A stretch of DNA of 64,000 nucleotides from Paraconiothyrium sp. Pb-2020 (taxonomy: Eukaryota > Ascomycota > Dothideomycetes > Pleosporales > Didymosphaeriaceae). The notes below the pieces were generated by a model. It made no database searches, had not been told where the DNA came from, and was given only the letters and a program-made list of their open reading frames with translations. The DNA is taken from NCBI GenBank assembly GCA_022419385.1, contig JAJUBI010000006.1, forward strand, positions 496,001 through 560,000. Reading direction: 5' to 3'. This document shows positions 37,063 through 48,146 of this stretch, piece by piece. Positions within the stretch are counted from its first letter, which is position 1. Every line of letters starts with the position of its first letter. The position numbers were made by a program, and so were the translations under genes.

Positions 37063-38617
37063 ATGTCGCTCGACCCGCCGGCATACCTGGTCACCATCCA
37101 GGCCAACATTCGCACCCGACCGATATCATGGGAAGGTGCCATGCGGGCAAAGACCATTACAGAAACCGATCTCCAGAAAATCAAGTCAATCGACAAAGTG
37201 CGCAAAGAAGAGAGGAAGAACAAGGTCGAAGGCGACGTGCAGAGCTTCGTGTCGCTTCTGCTAGGTGGAAACGGATCGCAGAGCATCTTCGAGGCGGCAG
37301 CGAAACGCCAGGATATCGTGCAGTACATGCTAGTACTGACCGAGGATCTAATAAATGGTATGCGCTACGGTTGCCCAGGATTTACCTTCACTGACAACAG
37401 CACAGATATTCCCGCTCTAACAGAAGCCCTCGTCCAGCACGAATCGCCGTTCAAGCCCTTCCTGCCCCTGCTTAAAGCTAGCTCGAATGCTGAGGACACG
37501 ATACCCTTGCTCACATCCTCCGTCCTCTCTAAGTTCTTATCGTACGCTCTTGTACACTCTACCAAAACCACCTCGCAGATCGATGAAGCTCTGCCTCAAT
37601 TATACAACTACCTCTCCGCGCTCGCTAAGAGCCAAGATGCCGGTCTTCAAGACATCGCCGTGCAGGAGTACTCTGCCGTACTGCGAAACAAGAAATCGAG
37701 AGAACTGTTTTGGAAGCAGAGGAAAGAGACACTCAACCCATTGATGGACATTCTGATCGCGGCATCTGGCGCTAGCAAAGACCAAGACTCTTCTCTGCGA
37801 AGCGGTGCAGCAGGGAGCATTCGCAGTGTACCGGAGGGCCTCACTGGCGGAGTTGGACTGCAGTTGCTTTATCACGTATTGCTGGTTGTATGGCAGCTCA
37901 GCTTTGAGGGAGAGCTGGTCGGCGATGGGCTACAAGAGTACGATTCTTAAACCCCTAGAGAAAGCTTTGTGGCTAACCTTGTCCAGCGAACATGACATCG
38001 TCATGCTATATACACACCTCCTTCGCATCTCACCAAAAGAGAAGACCACGCGCCTACTCCTATCGACTCTCCTAAATCTTCTCACTTCGAACCGTCAGAC
38101 CCTCCTCCCTGCCGCAGTTCTCGCCCGTTTACCAGCCCTCCTTTCGACACTCAAGTCTCGCCACTTGACTGACGACGATGCGCTTGAGGATCTCAAAGCT
38201 CTCAACGAACTGCTCGAAGAATACACCACCACACAAACGACCTTTGACGAATACGCTGCCGAGATCCGGTCTGGTCACCTGCGCTGGTCACCACCTCACC
38301 GCAATCCAGACTTTTGGCGCGACAACGCTCGCCGTATCCTGGAAGAGAACAAGGGTGAATTACCAAAGAAACTGGCCGAAATCCTCTCCAAGCCATGGGA
38401 TAATGACAAACAGGTGTTGGCCATTGGGTGCAATGACGTCGCCTCCTTGGTTAAGGAGGTGCCCGAAAAGCGATACCAGCTTGAGAAGCTAGGCCTGAAG
38501 GGTAGAGTGATGGCGCTTATGCAAGAGGCGGATGAGAGTGTGCGGTGGGAAAGCTTGAGGGCTGTCGGGGAATGGCTACGCTACAGCTTCGAGTCGAAGG
38601 ATCTACCAGTGCGGTAG
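37063..38617 (+). CDS. VMA13: V-type proton ATPase subunit H
   Basis: Three exons: 37063-37357, 37406-37937 and 37987-38617, 1458 nt or 485 aa. Subunit H caps the cytosolic V1 sector of the vacuolar proton pump and couples or silences ATP hydrolysis. The protein is an all-helical repeat solenoid. It opens with MSLDPPAYLVTIQANIRTRPI and ISWEGAMRAKTI as in fungal Vma13, continues through LLYHVLLVVWQLSFEGE and RISPKEKTTRLLLSTLLNLL, and ends with the conserved DFWRDNARR and CNDVASLVKEVP segments. Length is normal (about 480 aa). The second intron (49 nt) has a gctaac branch site. The longer frame beginning at 36961 is rejected because the family starts at MSLDPP. It faces the Zn2Cys6 gene tail-to-tail. 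Confidence 0.96.
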
Positions 38618-39278
38618 GATCTCCTCTATGTTGATTAGCTTAGACAAGTCTTTCGAAACATCAGACTATCGAGGCTTTGGACTTGTATGCTATTTCTTGT
38701 TAGTATAAACTTGCATGGCGTGCGACTTCAGTATTGACCACCATACTGCCTTTCCCTGGGCCATATGTTGACACCGACTGGGATCCTTGCTAAAAAAAAC
38801 TGGTGCGCTTGTTATCCCAGTGCATGGATGCGGGTACGGATGCACTCGTCCACATCATTAGTTGTGTATTCTTTTTCTGCCTACGGATTTGAATCTTCAA
38901 TACCCTCACGCGAGACGAAGTCTCACTGGTTGAATGCTGGTGCTCCTGGATTGGTAGATTTTCAGGGAGTGTATTCGGATGCACTTGAGTATTGGCTCGA
39001 TGAAAGGTTGTGCTGCCATGGGCAAATCCTGTGCCAATATATATCATAAAAGTGATATTATAGGCTTCTAGGGAGGTGGCTGGAATGTGATCTATGAACC
39101 AGGCCAGGCTGAGCTCTCAGCTTCGTCGGATTGTTATACCCTGACAATAGCCTTGCATCCGCTTGATCCCGGAACATGCTGTATGTACGTTAGACTGCGA
39201 TCGAACAACGATTGACATACAGCTAATAGCCTTGTGCAGAGTTTGAACCTTGCATAGAATCATATGGTATTCCATACA
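38618..39278. other. Convergent intergenic region
   Basis: 661 bp between the ends of VMA13 (+) and the Zn2Cys6 regulator (-). Expected to hold both polyadenylation regions. No gene or repeat seen. Confidence 0.5.
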
Positions 39279-41377
39279 TCATACAACCTCCATCGCCATT
39301 TCCCCCGGAGCCCCCTCAAGCAAATCAAGTTTCGCCGAGAACGCCTGCTCTAAATCCACATTGACTTGCTTTACCGGCCAATCGATGAGATGCCAATTCT
39401 CCCTACCCAGTGCTATCGCCACTGTAATGATGAAGTTTGCACCCATTCCCTCCAACCACCACACATTGCGCACGCGCCCAGCAAGCACAGCGTAGTGCGC
39501 CAGTATCACCAACGCGTACTTATTCTTCCGTTCCAGCAACCGTATAAAGTCCCTCGAAATGCGCACAGCCCATACAAAAATCGCCCCGCGGTCCTTCATT
39601 TGCACGATCTTACCGGCTTCATCGGAGAAAGCGTAGTCCACCGACGTTAAAAACGGATATTGGTTCTCTGCTATAACCAATTCCGAGACCAGCGCATACG
39701 TTTCTCTTAGGTAGAATAACGCAGAGGTCAAGGTGTCGGCATCGGGCGATGGGTCGTGGCGGCCGTTCCATAACTTCTCTAGATCAGCGAGACGCTGATC
39801 TTCCTCGATAGCCATGGCGGACTTCGGTCGGCGGTCTTTGGGCCACCAGTGGCGGTTCGCGATGACATTCAATTCGCCCTTGACAACGTGATCCCAGCCT
39901 GGTACTAGGACCGTCCACGGGCCGCGCAGACCCCAGATCGTTCGTAGAGTGGCCGCAAGCATCCTGTCTACTACGTATGGCGGTGGTGCAATTGTCCCTT
40001 GTAGAACGCTTGCTCGTATGTCTTCCAGTTCCTGTGTCGCGGTGCGGAAGAAGTATACCGCGGTGAGTGTCGAACTCGCAAAGAGTGCAGCTGCGTTGTC
40101 AGCGTTAATGTTGTCTAATTGAGGCCGGAATCCTTGTATTGCCTTGTTCATCTGAGACGCTGCCAAATCTGTCATCGCTCTGCGTTCTGGCCCGCGACAA
40201 TGCAGCCTTGCGAGATGGAGCGATGCGACCGCTAGGATGTTGTGTACGAGGAACTTGTGTTTCGCTGCTAGGTCGGGCACGACAGACTGCCAGGCCGCTT
40301 TCGCAGGGTCTTCATCCGCGAGTGTGAGACTCGTAGTATACTCATAATGGTAGAGAATCCCTTGCAGAGCTGGTGGGAGGATTTCTCGTGTGGGTTTCCA
40401 TATGTCGTTGAAGCGGAGGTACGGTGATATCCAGGGGAACGTGGTTGGTATCGTGAGGTCGGGCAGAGACATGAGAGGTGGAGGGGTCGAAGGCGGTGTC
40501 AAGGAGTGCGTATCTGAGGAACTGAAGGCATCTGATCCCAAAATCTCCCTGAACACACCGGTGTCATTGGGTTGTCTTGGCAGTAAAGATCTTTGCCATG
40601 ATGGCGAAGCTATGACGGTGCTGGATGTCGAGGATTGAGGGGACGGTATTGAAGATGCTGATGTGGATATGGTTGTGGATGTGGAAGACGCGGATCCGGC
40701 TGTTAACCGCGTAGAAGGAGCAAGCAGGAGGAAGCTCTGCGAACGATAAGCACAAGATCATCAGATGCACTGATTACTTCAAGATAAGGGTAACCTACAC
40801 ATTGCTCTCCTCGCTTCTCGCAGTTGAAGCATTTCGGGTGAGCACCATCGCACTGTTCGGATTGTCAGCTCTGGACAACAGAGACTCTCTGAAGCTATAC
40901 GGTCTGCTAAGTTCATGTGCAAGGCACGGTGAAAGACCGAGTGCTGTGTAGAGTGACAATAAAGTAAGATGCCAACCGAACAATCTCAGAATTGAGGATA
41001 TAGTCAGTGATCGGATCCGGTGCTACTCCAGCGGGAGCGCGTACTGGGTATGTCTTATCTATCTTAAGCCTCACACTTGCGGTCCTAGGACTAGCAAAAT
41101 CCAGCTACCACACTGATGCACCTACAAGCCGTGTATGTATCCTGAACTTAGTTTAGTCACCTTAAGTGTCCAAACGTCTGTTTAGCCACCTCAACTACTC
41201 CGATTAATCGTTCTCCAGGCATTCGGAGAGGCGGTTGATGTCGTACTCTGAGATCCAAGATTGGAGGTCCCAACGATCAGGAAATGTACCTACTTTGATT
41301 CGTCTCCGCTTGCATTGCGTGCAACCAAGTCTCGACTTGTTGTGTGCTTTGCGCGTCCCCGTGATCCGAGCCGACAT
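39279..41377 (-). CDS. Zn2Cys6 fungal transcription factor
   Basis: Three exons: 41377-41294, 40852-40799 and 40736-39279, 1596 nt or 531 aa. The zinc cluster is assembled by splicing. Exon 1 ends with LGCTQCKRRRIK, exon 2 is CDGAHPKCFNCEKRGEQC, giving C-x2-C-x6-C-x6-C-x2-C-x6-C, the complete six-cysteine DNA-binding motif. Both splices are phase 0; intron 1 is 441 nt, far longer than any other here. A Ser/Thr-rich linker follows. Then comes a helical regulatory region containing HKFLVHNILAVASLHLARLH and, near the end, VILAHYAVLAG and WWLEGMGANFI, the arrangement found in the sterol-uptake-control (UPC2-like) group. Target genes cannot be deduced. The regulator is not next to any obvious pathway genes. 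Reading only exon 3, one would miss the DNA-binding domain. Confidence 0.87.
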
Positions 41378-42474
41378 CGTACAGACTCGTTCGTGATTCG
41401 TACGGTAAGCGAAGTGCTAGGGGTGGTGGATTGTATGGAAGATAGAATGATTAGGTCAAGACTCGAGAGTATGCGGCGTTGTACCAACACTTTGCACTGA
41501 ACAAGCTTGGAAAAGGAGAAGTGCTTCCACTCGTGGCTGTTGAAGTACTATAGGTCGAGTTTTCTTGAGTCCTCGCAAAGGTAGACTAATTCGTGGCTGA
41601 GCGTTGGATTGACGTGGTAGGAGCATTGCGTAGACCCGCTTAAGTGCCCACTTATTTTGAAGCTTTCGTACTCGCGGCTCTGTGATTCGCCCGTCCGATT
41701 GCTTGCCGCACCAGAAAGGGCAACCGACTCGTCTATACACGTGACAGGTGTGAGCTACTTAAGGGTACCTGCTGATCCTCCTAGTCAAATCTCACCGCGC
41801 TCAGCCTTCCACTCAAGATCTCAAATACACTCGTTTGACATTGCTTGATGACTTGCGCTATTTCAAATATCGTCGGAAGTTTCAAGCCACAACGTTGTTA
41901 TGGCCCGCGAAGTTACTACAACTGGTCTCGGAGTGTGGTGTCCGCTTCGGGCGTAGCAGAGGGTTTGCGTCCAGTGACAATTGGTAAGGTGTCTTCACTT
42001 GAACGCGCTCACTAGGTAACTGTTTAAGGAGAGCGTTTTTGACATCACAAATGCGGGAACATGTTTCCGCATGAAGTAGAGCAGAATGTGAATAGCCATC
42101 TGAGATACAGACCATGAAGCCTTGAGTGTCGTGTAAAGGGCGAGCTGCGTGGTTGTTTTGGTCGAGGAACTCAGATCTCTCTGTTATTCACTGCCTGGTT
42201 GTGAAACAACACTCATTAGCATTTGACTTGGATGATTGGCATATTAATCAAATTCCTTTCAAAAACTCGGGGTATCTCAAAACAAATCCACCACCCATGA
42301 TTAACTCCAATGCCGCGCCAATACAGCTATGTAGAAGCTGAAGCGGTAGTCCTTGTATGCCTGCATTCGAAGCAGCAAAAGGCAGATAGACCAAAGCGCC
42401 ACTGTGTAAACGCTCTGTCGCGTGTACCTGCACTCTGGGTGTTTCGCGCCACAACCCAAAATAAATCCGAAAAA
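41378..42474. other. Intergenic, nothing recognised
   Basis: About 1.1 kb containing the promoter of the Zn2Cys6 gene and the 3' flank of the G-patch gene, both transcribed leftward. Only short, unconvincing frames are present. Confidence 0.45.
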
Positions 42475-43179
42475 TTATTTCAGCCCGTGATCCACCGCAC
42501 CACCTCCAAGGTACTTCTCCAGCTTGTCGTCGTCTCCGTAGAACATCGACTGAAGCTTCTCATGCCTCTTCTTCTGCTGTGCCGCCAGTTTCCTCACTTG
42601 CCCAGCGTCGAGCGTGGTCCCCTTGGGAGGCAACGCCTCTCTCTTCTCCTTCTCCACCAGTTTCTTGTCCACACCAAGCCCCAACTTGTCCCGCTTCTCC
42701 TTTGGCACGATGGGAAAAAGCATGCCCTGTCCAGTAGCCCCGAGACCCATGCGCGCATCGACATCAAAGCCATGCCTTTGCAGCAGCTTCAAGCCTAATC
42801 GCGTGCGGTCAATGCCGGAAGGCGTGTGTATCTCCGGAAGCGCAGCTTGATGCACTGGGCTTAGGTAGTGCATGCGGTCATCCGATTCTTTGACAGGCGC
42901 GCCGCAGATGCCGCAGGTCGGGAAGGCATCTGTCTTGGGTGGCGGTCGACCATTTGGGAACACGATGGCGAGGTATTGCTCTGCGAAGGAGCGACCGTCG
43001 AGTTTGGAGGGCGCGGTGAGGGGAGCCGACTTCGAGGCAGGCACGAACTTTATGGGCTTCTGCCAGAGTTTGCGCCCGTATGCAGGCTGGTCGACGAGGG
43101 GGGCGGTGGAGATATCGGCATCGTCGAAGCGGGCGTCGTCTGGGTCGTCCTCTGGGTACGGTTCGTGTGATGCCGTCAT
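42475..43179 (-). CDS. G-patch domain protein (GPANK1-like)
   Basis: A single 234-codon frame. G-patch domains bind and stimulate DEAH-box RNA helicases or RNA, so a nuclear RNA-processing role is likely. Residues about 88-110 carry a Cys pair (TCGICGAPV) followed by HYLSPVHQAALP. Then comes SGIDRTRLGLKLLQRHGFDVDARMGLGATGQGM, the degenerate G-patch arrangement with its preceding SGIDR motif as in GPANK1-type proteins. The C-terminus is Lys/Arg/Glu-rich and helical (VRKLAAQQKKRHEKLQSMFYGDD). The N-terminus is acidic (PEDDPDDARFDDAD). It shares a 318-bp divergent promoter with the SDR gene. The G-patch call is good; the exact orthologue is less certain. Confidence 0.78.
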   Translation of the reverse strand: MTASHEPYPEDDPDDARFDDADISTAPLVDQPAYGRKLWQKPIKFVPASKSAPLTAPSKLDGRSFAEQYLAIVFPNGRPPPKTDAFPTCGICGAPVKESDDRMHYLSPVHQAALPEIHTPSGIDRTRLGLKLLQRHGFDVDARMGLGATGQGMLFPIVPKEKRDKLGLGVDKKLVEKEKREALPPKGTTLDAGQVRKLAAQQKKRHEKLQSMFYGDDDKLEKYLGGGAVDHGLK

Positions 43180-43497
43180 TATCGTGGCCTTTATGCGCGG
43201 CAGACGAGGTCCTTTGGTGATTGACAGTTAGCAAGTGGTCGTCGAACGTATCGCGAAGGAACGAGTGACTTCGCCCCATGCAAAGTGGAGGCGTTGGAAG
43301 ATCATAAGGAACTCGCTCGCAAAGCTACAACTTTGAACAAGGCGGCAACCCGCATCGCGTGAGCACGTGATGACCGATAAGCTGGAGCCCTGGAGCGACG
43401 ATAAGCGACGTCAATCACCAAACCAAAACTTCGGGTCCTCCCGTCCCGTCTCGAGCCACAGTGCACCGTTTAACGTTCCGCCAACCCTACCCTAAAC
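43180..43497. promoter_or_regulatory. Shared divergent promoter region, G-patch gene/SDR gene
   Basis: 318 bp between start codons. It contains a CACGTGATGACCG-type element around 43363-43375, a CACGTGA motif also seen upstream of other housekeeping genes in fungi. Confidence 0.45.
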
Positions 43498-44790
43498 ATG
43501 CCCGTCCACATCGTCGGCCAGGTGTGGGAGCAGGGCATTTCATCCGTTCCCTATGGCTGGACCCTCCTCAAACTCATCCCAGGGATCGCGGTGATATACC
43601 TCCTAAAATTCTACTTCAATGGCGCGGTCAATACGTCGGAGCGCAATATGCACTCTAAGGTGGTCATGATGACAGTACGTTCAACTGGACTCATATGCAT
43701 GCAGATAGCTGACAGAAAGAAGGGAGGAACATCAGGCATCGGCGCCGAAGTTGCAAAAGGTCTCGCCTCCCGCGGCGCCCAAATAGTCCTCCTCACCCAA
43801 CACGCCCTAACCGACCCCTTCCTCGTTGACTATATCGAAGACCTGCGCTCGCAGACAGGCAACGAGCTCATCACCGCCGAGCAAGTCGATCTTGCTTCCT
43901 TGCACAGTATACGAAAGTTTGCTACGAAATGGGTGGATAACGCACCCCCGCGGCGTCTGGACATGGTCGTGCTCTGCGCAAACACTCGGAAACCCTCAGG
44001 CGGCTCAGCTTCTTTCACAGAAGATGGTCTAGAAGCAACTTGGGGCCTGAACTACATGGCGAATTTCCACCTCCTCAGCATCCTGAGCCCCGCACTGCGT
44101 GCACAGCCTCCCGACAGAGATGTCCGCATCATTTTCGGAACATGCAGTTCGTACTTGGGTGGCGTCCTGCCCGTCTCCAGCACCACAGAGTCGAAGAAAG
44201 GCAAAAAGGAAAAGATAGAAGCAGTCTCGTTCACACCCAGTACCGCCTACGCCACCTCTAAACTCGCCCTCATGACCTTCGCCCTCGCCTTCCAAAAGCA
44301 CCTCTCCTCCTACGCTCGCCCGGATAAGAACCCCATGAACTCGCGCGTCATCATCGTCGACCCGGGTTGGACGCGTACACCGGGCATGCGCCGCTTCCTC
44401 ACCTTGGGCAGCTTGTGGGGTCTCCTCGTGTACATAATCACATGGCCGTTATGGTGGCTGTTCCTAAAGAGCTCCGATCAAGGCGCGCAGACGTTCCTGT
44501 ATGCGGCTATGGAGGCGCAATATGGGCGGGGCGAGGGAGGCTGGTTCTTGAAGGAGTGTAGGCAGATGGGGATTTTGAAAGATGAGGTCAAGGATGAGGC
44601 GTTGCAGAAGAAGCTCTGGGAGGTTAGTGAGGAGAGTATAAAAGTGTTGGAGCAGGAGGGTGCGAAGAGGAGGGCGGCGGAGAAGAAGAAGAGCGAGCCG
44701 AAGGCGAAGGAGAATGGAGCGGAGAAAAAGGAGACGAAGACGACGGCGACGAAGGAAAATGGGGCGGCGAAGCAGCGGAAAGGGAAATAG
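43498..44790 (+). CDS. Membrane-anchored short-chain dehydrogenase/reductase
   Basis: Exons 43498-43674 and 43723-44790, 1245 nt or 414 aa. The intron removes 48 nt so that the nucleotide-binding motif TGGTSGIG is created exactly across the junction (MMT|GGTSGIG). The catalytic Tyr-x3-Lys is present as AYATSK, and PGWTRTPG follows at the usual place. A hydrophobic segment near residues 25-40 (LLKLIPGIAVIYLLKFY) and another around LVYIITWPLWWLFL suggest attachment to the ER or mitochondrial outer membrane. The last ~60 residues are Lys/Glu/Ala-rich and highly charged. Where classical SDRs have NNAG this protein has CANTR. The overall form resembles yeast TDA5-type and retinol-dehydrogenase-like proteins; the substrate is unknown. 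Confidence 0.85.
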   Translation: MPVHIVGQVWEQGISSVPYGWTLLKLIPGIAVIYLLKFYFNGAVNTSERNMHSKVVMMTVRSTGLICMQIADRKKGGTSGIGAEVAKGLASRGAQIVLLTQHALTDPFLVDYIEDLRSQTGNELITAEQVDLASLHSIRKFATKWVDNAPPRRLDMVVLCANTRKPSGGSASFTEDGLEATWGLNYMANFHLLSILSPALRAQPPDRDVRIIFGTCSSYLGGVLPVSSTTESKKGKKEKIEAVSFTPSTAYATSKLALMTFALAFQKHLSSYARPDKNPMNSRVIIVDPGWTRTPGMRRFLTLGSLWGLLVYIITWPLWWLFLKSSDQGAQTFLYAAMEAQYGRGEGGWFLKECRQMGILKDEVKDEALQKKLWEVSEESIKVLEQEGAKRRAAEKKKSEPKAKENGAEKKETKTTATKENGAAKQRKGK

Positions 44791-45096
44791 TCTTGGGACA
44801 CATACATGTGCATAATACATGAGGAAAAAAGCTACACAATTCACGTAACCCATAGTTCATTGTACACATGTACATACCGAAACGCCTATGCACCGACGCC
44901 TTTCCCGCCCAAATACAAACAATGCCGCTGTTACTCCGACAACATGCTCGCCTTCGTTTCTAATGCTCATACATTGACACATCAACAACATCATGCGTAT
45001 ACAGACATGCAGAATTCAGACTATTACATCCTCCAGCAGCACCACCTGACTTATTGCTCAGGACCGGCCTGACGCAGATACTGACTGTGAAGACGC
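44791..45096. other. Convergent intergenic region, SDR/LIM
   Basis: 306 bp, A+C-rich on the plus strand, with repeated acaca/tacaca steps. Both genes must end transcription here. No coding signal. Confidence 0.45.
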
Positions 45097-48000
45097 TCAA
45101 GCCTTCAACCTCCTCTCCTCACATCGTACACAAACCGGGTCTTCAGACTCGCCGCGGAGGAAGTACCTCCCGTCCTCAAACGGCCCCGAGCACTCCTATC
45201 CACTGTCAGTAACCATCCCAAAACGACATAAACATGTCCACTTACCATGCAAACAAAGCAATCGACATGCCACTCCGCCCCCAACGCTTTAACCACCGTC
45301 TCCGTAACCGGCTTCCTACACTTCCTACACTTTGTACTGAACCGATTCGTATGACAACCCACACACCACGCATACCCCTCCTTCTCCACAAAAGGTGTAC
45401 TGCTATCAAACGGATCGCCACACTGCGCGCAGAAAAAGTGTCCGACGTGCCACTCGGCGCCGCACGCGACGACGACCTCGCCCTCGATGGGTGTCTTGCA
45501 GCTCTTGCAGCGCGGCGAGAAGAGCTCGTGAAAATCGAGATGGCAGTAGAAGCGGAGGGATTCGTCGGTGCCGTCTTCGGCCTCGAGACGCTGCATGTCG
45601 GAGTAGGTGGGGTGGGTGTCGAGCATGGGGAGGTCGTCGCCGCGTTGACGGGCGCGGATGCGGGAGACGCGTTCGGAGTGTTTGAGAGAGGGCTCCGGGT
45701 AGAAGGCGACGCATTCGAGGTGCTCGCCGCAGTGGTGGCAGAGGAAGCATTCTGGGTGGAAGCGGACGCCGGCGGCGGAGACGATGCGGCCGGCGATGGG
45801 GAGTGCGCAGTGTTCGCAGAGTGCGCCGGTGCGGACAGAGGTGGGCGTCCAGTGGGAACGGGATGTGGCGGCGGCGTTGCCGCGGGCGAAGGGGGATCTG
45901 GATTTGTTTGGGACGGGGAGGGGGCGGGTTGAGGTTGGGGGAGAGTCGACGTTGATTGAGGGGACGGAAGGGGTGACGGATATCGAGGGTGCGTTGACCT
46001 TGGATCCTCTATTCGGGGCTGGAGACTCGCTGACAGCGATTGTCGGGATACTTGGTGTAACGGAGATTGAAGGTATACTGGCATCCTTGGAGCCTCTCGG
46101 TGCTACAGGTGACTCGCTGACAGATATTGCGGGGATAGGTGTGGCGGACACTGAGGGAAGCTTCCGATTCTTCAAGCTGAAACTGCCGCTAGGGGCGCTG
46201 ACAGAGATGGAGGGCGTCTCCTGGACAGCGATCGTCGGAATGGAAGGCGTTGAAGACGGCTTAGAGCGCGCTGGAAGGGCCTGAGAGACGTTTATTGTTG
46301 GTACGGTGTGCGCGGCGTTTTGAGGCGGGGTGTTGACTTTCCTTGACGATGCGGCGTTGGGGAGTGACCTCGAGGGAGGGTCCTCAAAGACGCTGATGGC
46401 GGGGATTTGCGCCCGATTGACTCTGGTTGAGGGAGGAAACGAAGTGGTTGAGGCCTTTGCCACAGGAGTTGGAGCCGGTGTTGGAGGTTCCACTTTCTTT
46501 GAGGGCTCAGCGGGTGTACTGATTGTAGGAACGACTGGAGCAGTCACTGCATTTGACAAAGGTCGAGGACCTCTGGCAGCCTGGCTGAGAGGCCGAGGTG
46601 ATGCACCGGGAAGGGCTGAGATCTCCTCCTTCAGTTCAATTTCCTTTGGCTTCCAGTCCTTCTTGAACGATACAATCGGACGACCTGGGCTATCCGACAC
46701 CATGGTCGGCGTAGGAAGCTTGACACTCCTATCCTTCAGCTTAAATCCAGTTGCCGCACGCAGCTCATCACTGCGAACCTCTTTGCCATCTTTCTTTTTG
46801 ACCTCGGGATCATTCTCCACGTCTGACTTGCTGTCCTCGCTGGTTCTGGGCAGGGGCGAGTTACTGGTATAAGCGGCATTGCGCGATTGTGATGGAGGGT
46901 TCCTCTGGATCTCAAAACGATCAAATCTTTTCATAGGTACGATTGGATCAGTGTTTGATCTCACGAGGTTCTTGTCTTTGATGGTTTGTACGCGAGCGAA
47001 CGGATTCCGTCTAACACCCAAGGGAAGCTTGGCGGGCGCTGGAGGGTTCGTAACAGCTGGAGGCGGAGGAGCAGCCTGTTCTTCCTCAGGTTCTTCGTAA
47101 ATCTGGTCGTTGGGGTTCTTGAACAAGCTTGCACTGATTCTCCTACGCGAACCGCTGCTGCTGCGCCGCTTTTGGTTTGGATCCGACACTTTACGGTGTG
47201 ACGTGGACGGAGTTGAGGATGCTTTTGGCAGTATTGCCGAATCCTCTGCCTTATCGCTATTGAAAGTCGCCTTTGTAGGGGACGTGCTGAACCCTGCGTT
47301 GGCGGTGAGGGAAGACCCACTGCCAGCGCGGCGGCTTTGAAGACTGCTGCTCCTGCTACCGGATGTGCTGCCCATCGAATTGCGTTTTCTGCGTAGTTTT
47401 GAGTTTGTACGCTGCAGATCCTGCTCACTGCGATCTAGACTCTGGCTCCTTTGAACGCTCCCCTTTCTCGCCAACCCAGGGTAGGCGTACGGTGCGTCTG
47501 GATTCGCGCCCGGCGCATTGGGATTCATATGCTTCCAGACCAGTTCCGCAGCCTCATCTCTTGCCGACTCGTATAGTTTCTCCTCTGACTTCAGATCTAC
47601 TTCCTCCATTGCTGCCCGCAATGCGCGTGCTTCGTCTTTTTCTACCTGCCGCCTTGCACTCTCGCGATACTGCATACTCGAGGTTCGTTCCGTCGCCGTG
47701 GCAGACGTTGACATATCTCGTCCCCGTGGAGGCTGAACTAAGGGCCGCCCAGTGTTTACAATCATCTCGTCTATGCTTATATTTGAAGTTGCCCGCCGGT
47801 GTAACTTGGGTTCGGGAGTTGTCGACGCCGGCGGTGCGTCGACTTTGGCACCAGCCTCTTCGAAGGTCGGATGCGAGAGCGGGGATATAGCGGGCGGATC
47901 GGAGAACCTATTTGAAGATCTGCTGGACCAGGTGTTGAAATGTGCTGGAGGAGGCCGAGAGCCTGTAGGGCGGGCGGGACGGTTGGTGCGCAGGTCTTGT

Positions 48001-48146
48001 AGATAGTTCGCTATGGCAACTGCGTTAGGAATATACACTGGAATGCTCTCGTAGCTTGCGTACTCATCTGCGAGGAGCTCATGTAGACCGGGCCTGGCGA
48101 CGTTGCGCCTTCCCTTTCTTTCCGATGCATCTCGGAATGCGCGTGT
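45097..48146 (-). CDS. Three-LIM-domain protein (paxillin-like), 5' exon unresolved
   Basis: The main exon is open from 48146 to 45246 and is followed, across a 50-nt gtaagt intron, by a last exon 45195-45097 that completes the third LIM domain (ECSGPFEDGRYFLRG ... CVRCEERR). LIM domains are double zinc fingers that bind partner proteins, usually at the actin cytoskeleton or polarised growth sites. LIM1 begins CEHCALPI, LIM2 CKSCKTPI, LIM3 CRKCKPV-like (CRKCRKPV). LIM1 contains an unusually long insert before its last zinc ligands (YCHLDFH). The N-terminal ~700 residues are Ser/Pro-rich and disordered, with a recurrent IPxIxV motif near the LIM region. The frame upstream of 48146 closes with a stop and contains no usable ATG, so a short first exon is missing from this model. 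Over 980 residues are readable. Confidence 0.85.
45940..46410 (-). repeat. Recurrent IPxIxV-type peptide repeat inside the LIM protein
   Basis: At least six copies of a short unit of the form [I/V]-P-[S/T/A]-I-[S/A/N]-V occur here, several followed by SESP and by a Gly-Ser-Lys turn: IPAISVFEDP, VPTINVSQAL, IPTIAVQETP, IPAISVSESP, IPTIAVSESP and VPSINVDSPP. At the DNA level the SESP copies remain similar, which suggests duplication. Confidence 0.7.

Noticed and set aside
45242..46084. 280-codon minus-strand frame, Pro/Ser/Ala-rich
   Set aside because: It overlaps the LIM protein in another frame on the same strand; the LIM zinc ligands show which frame is real.
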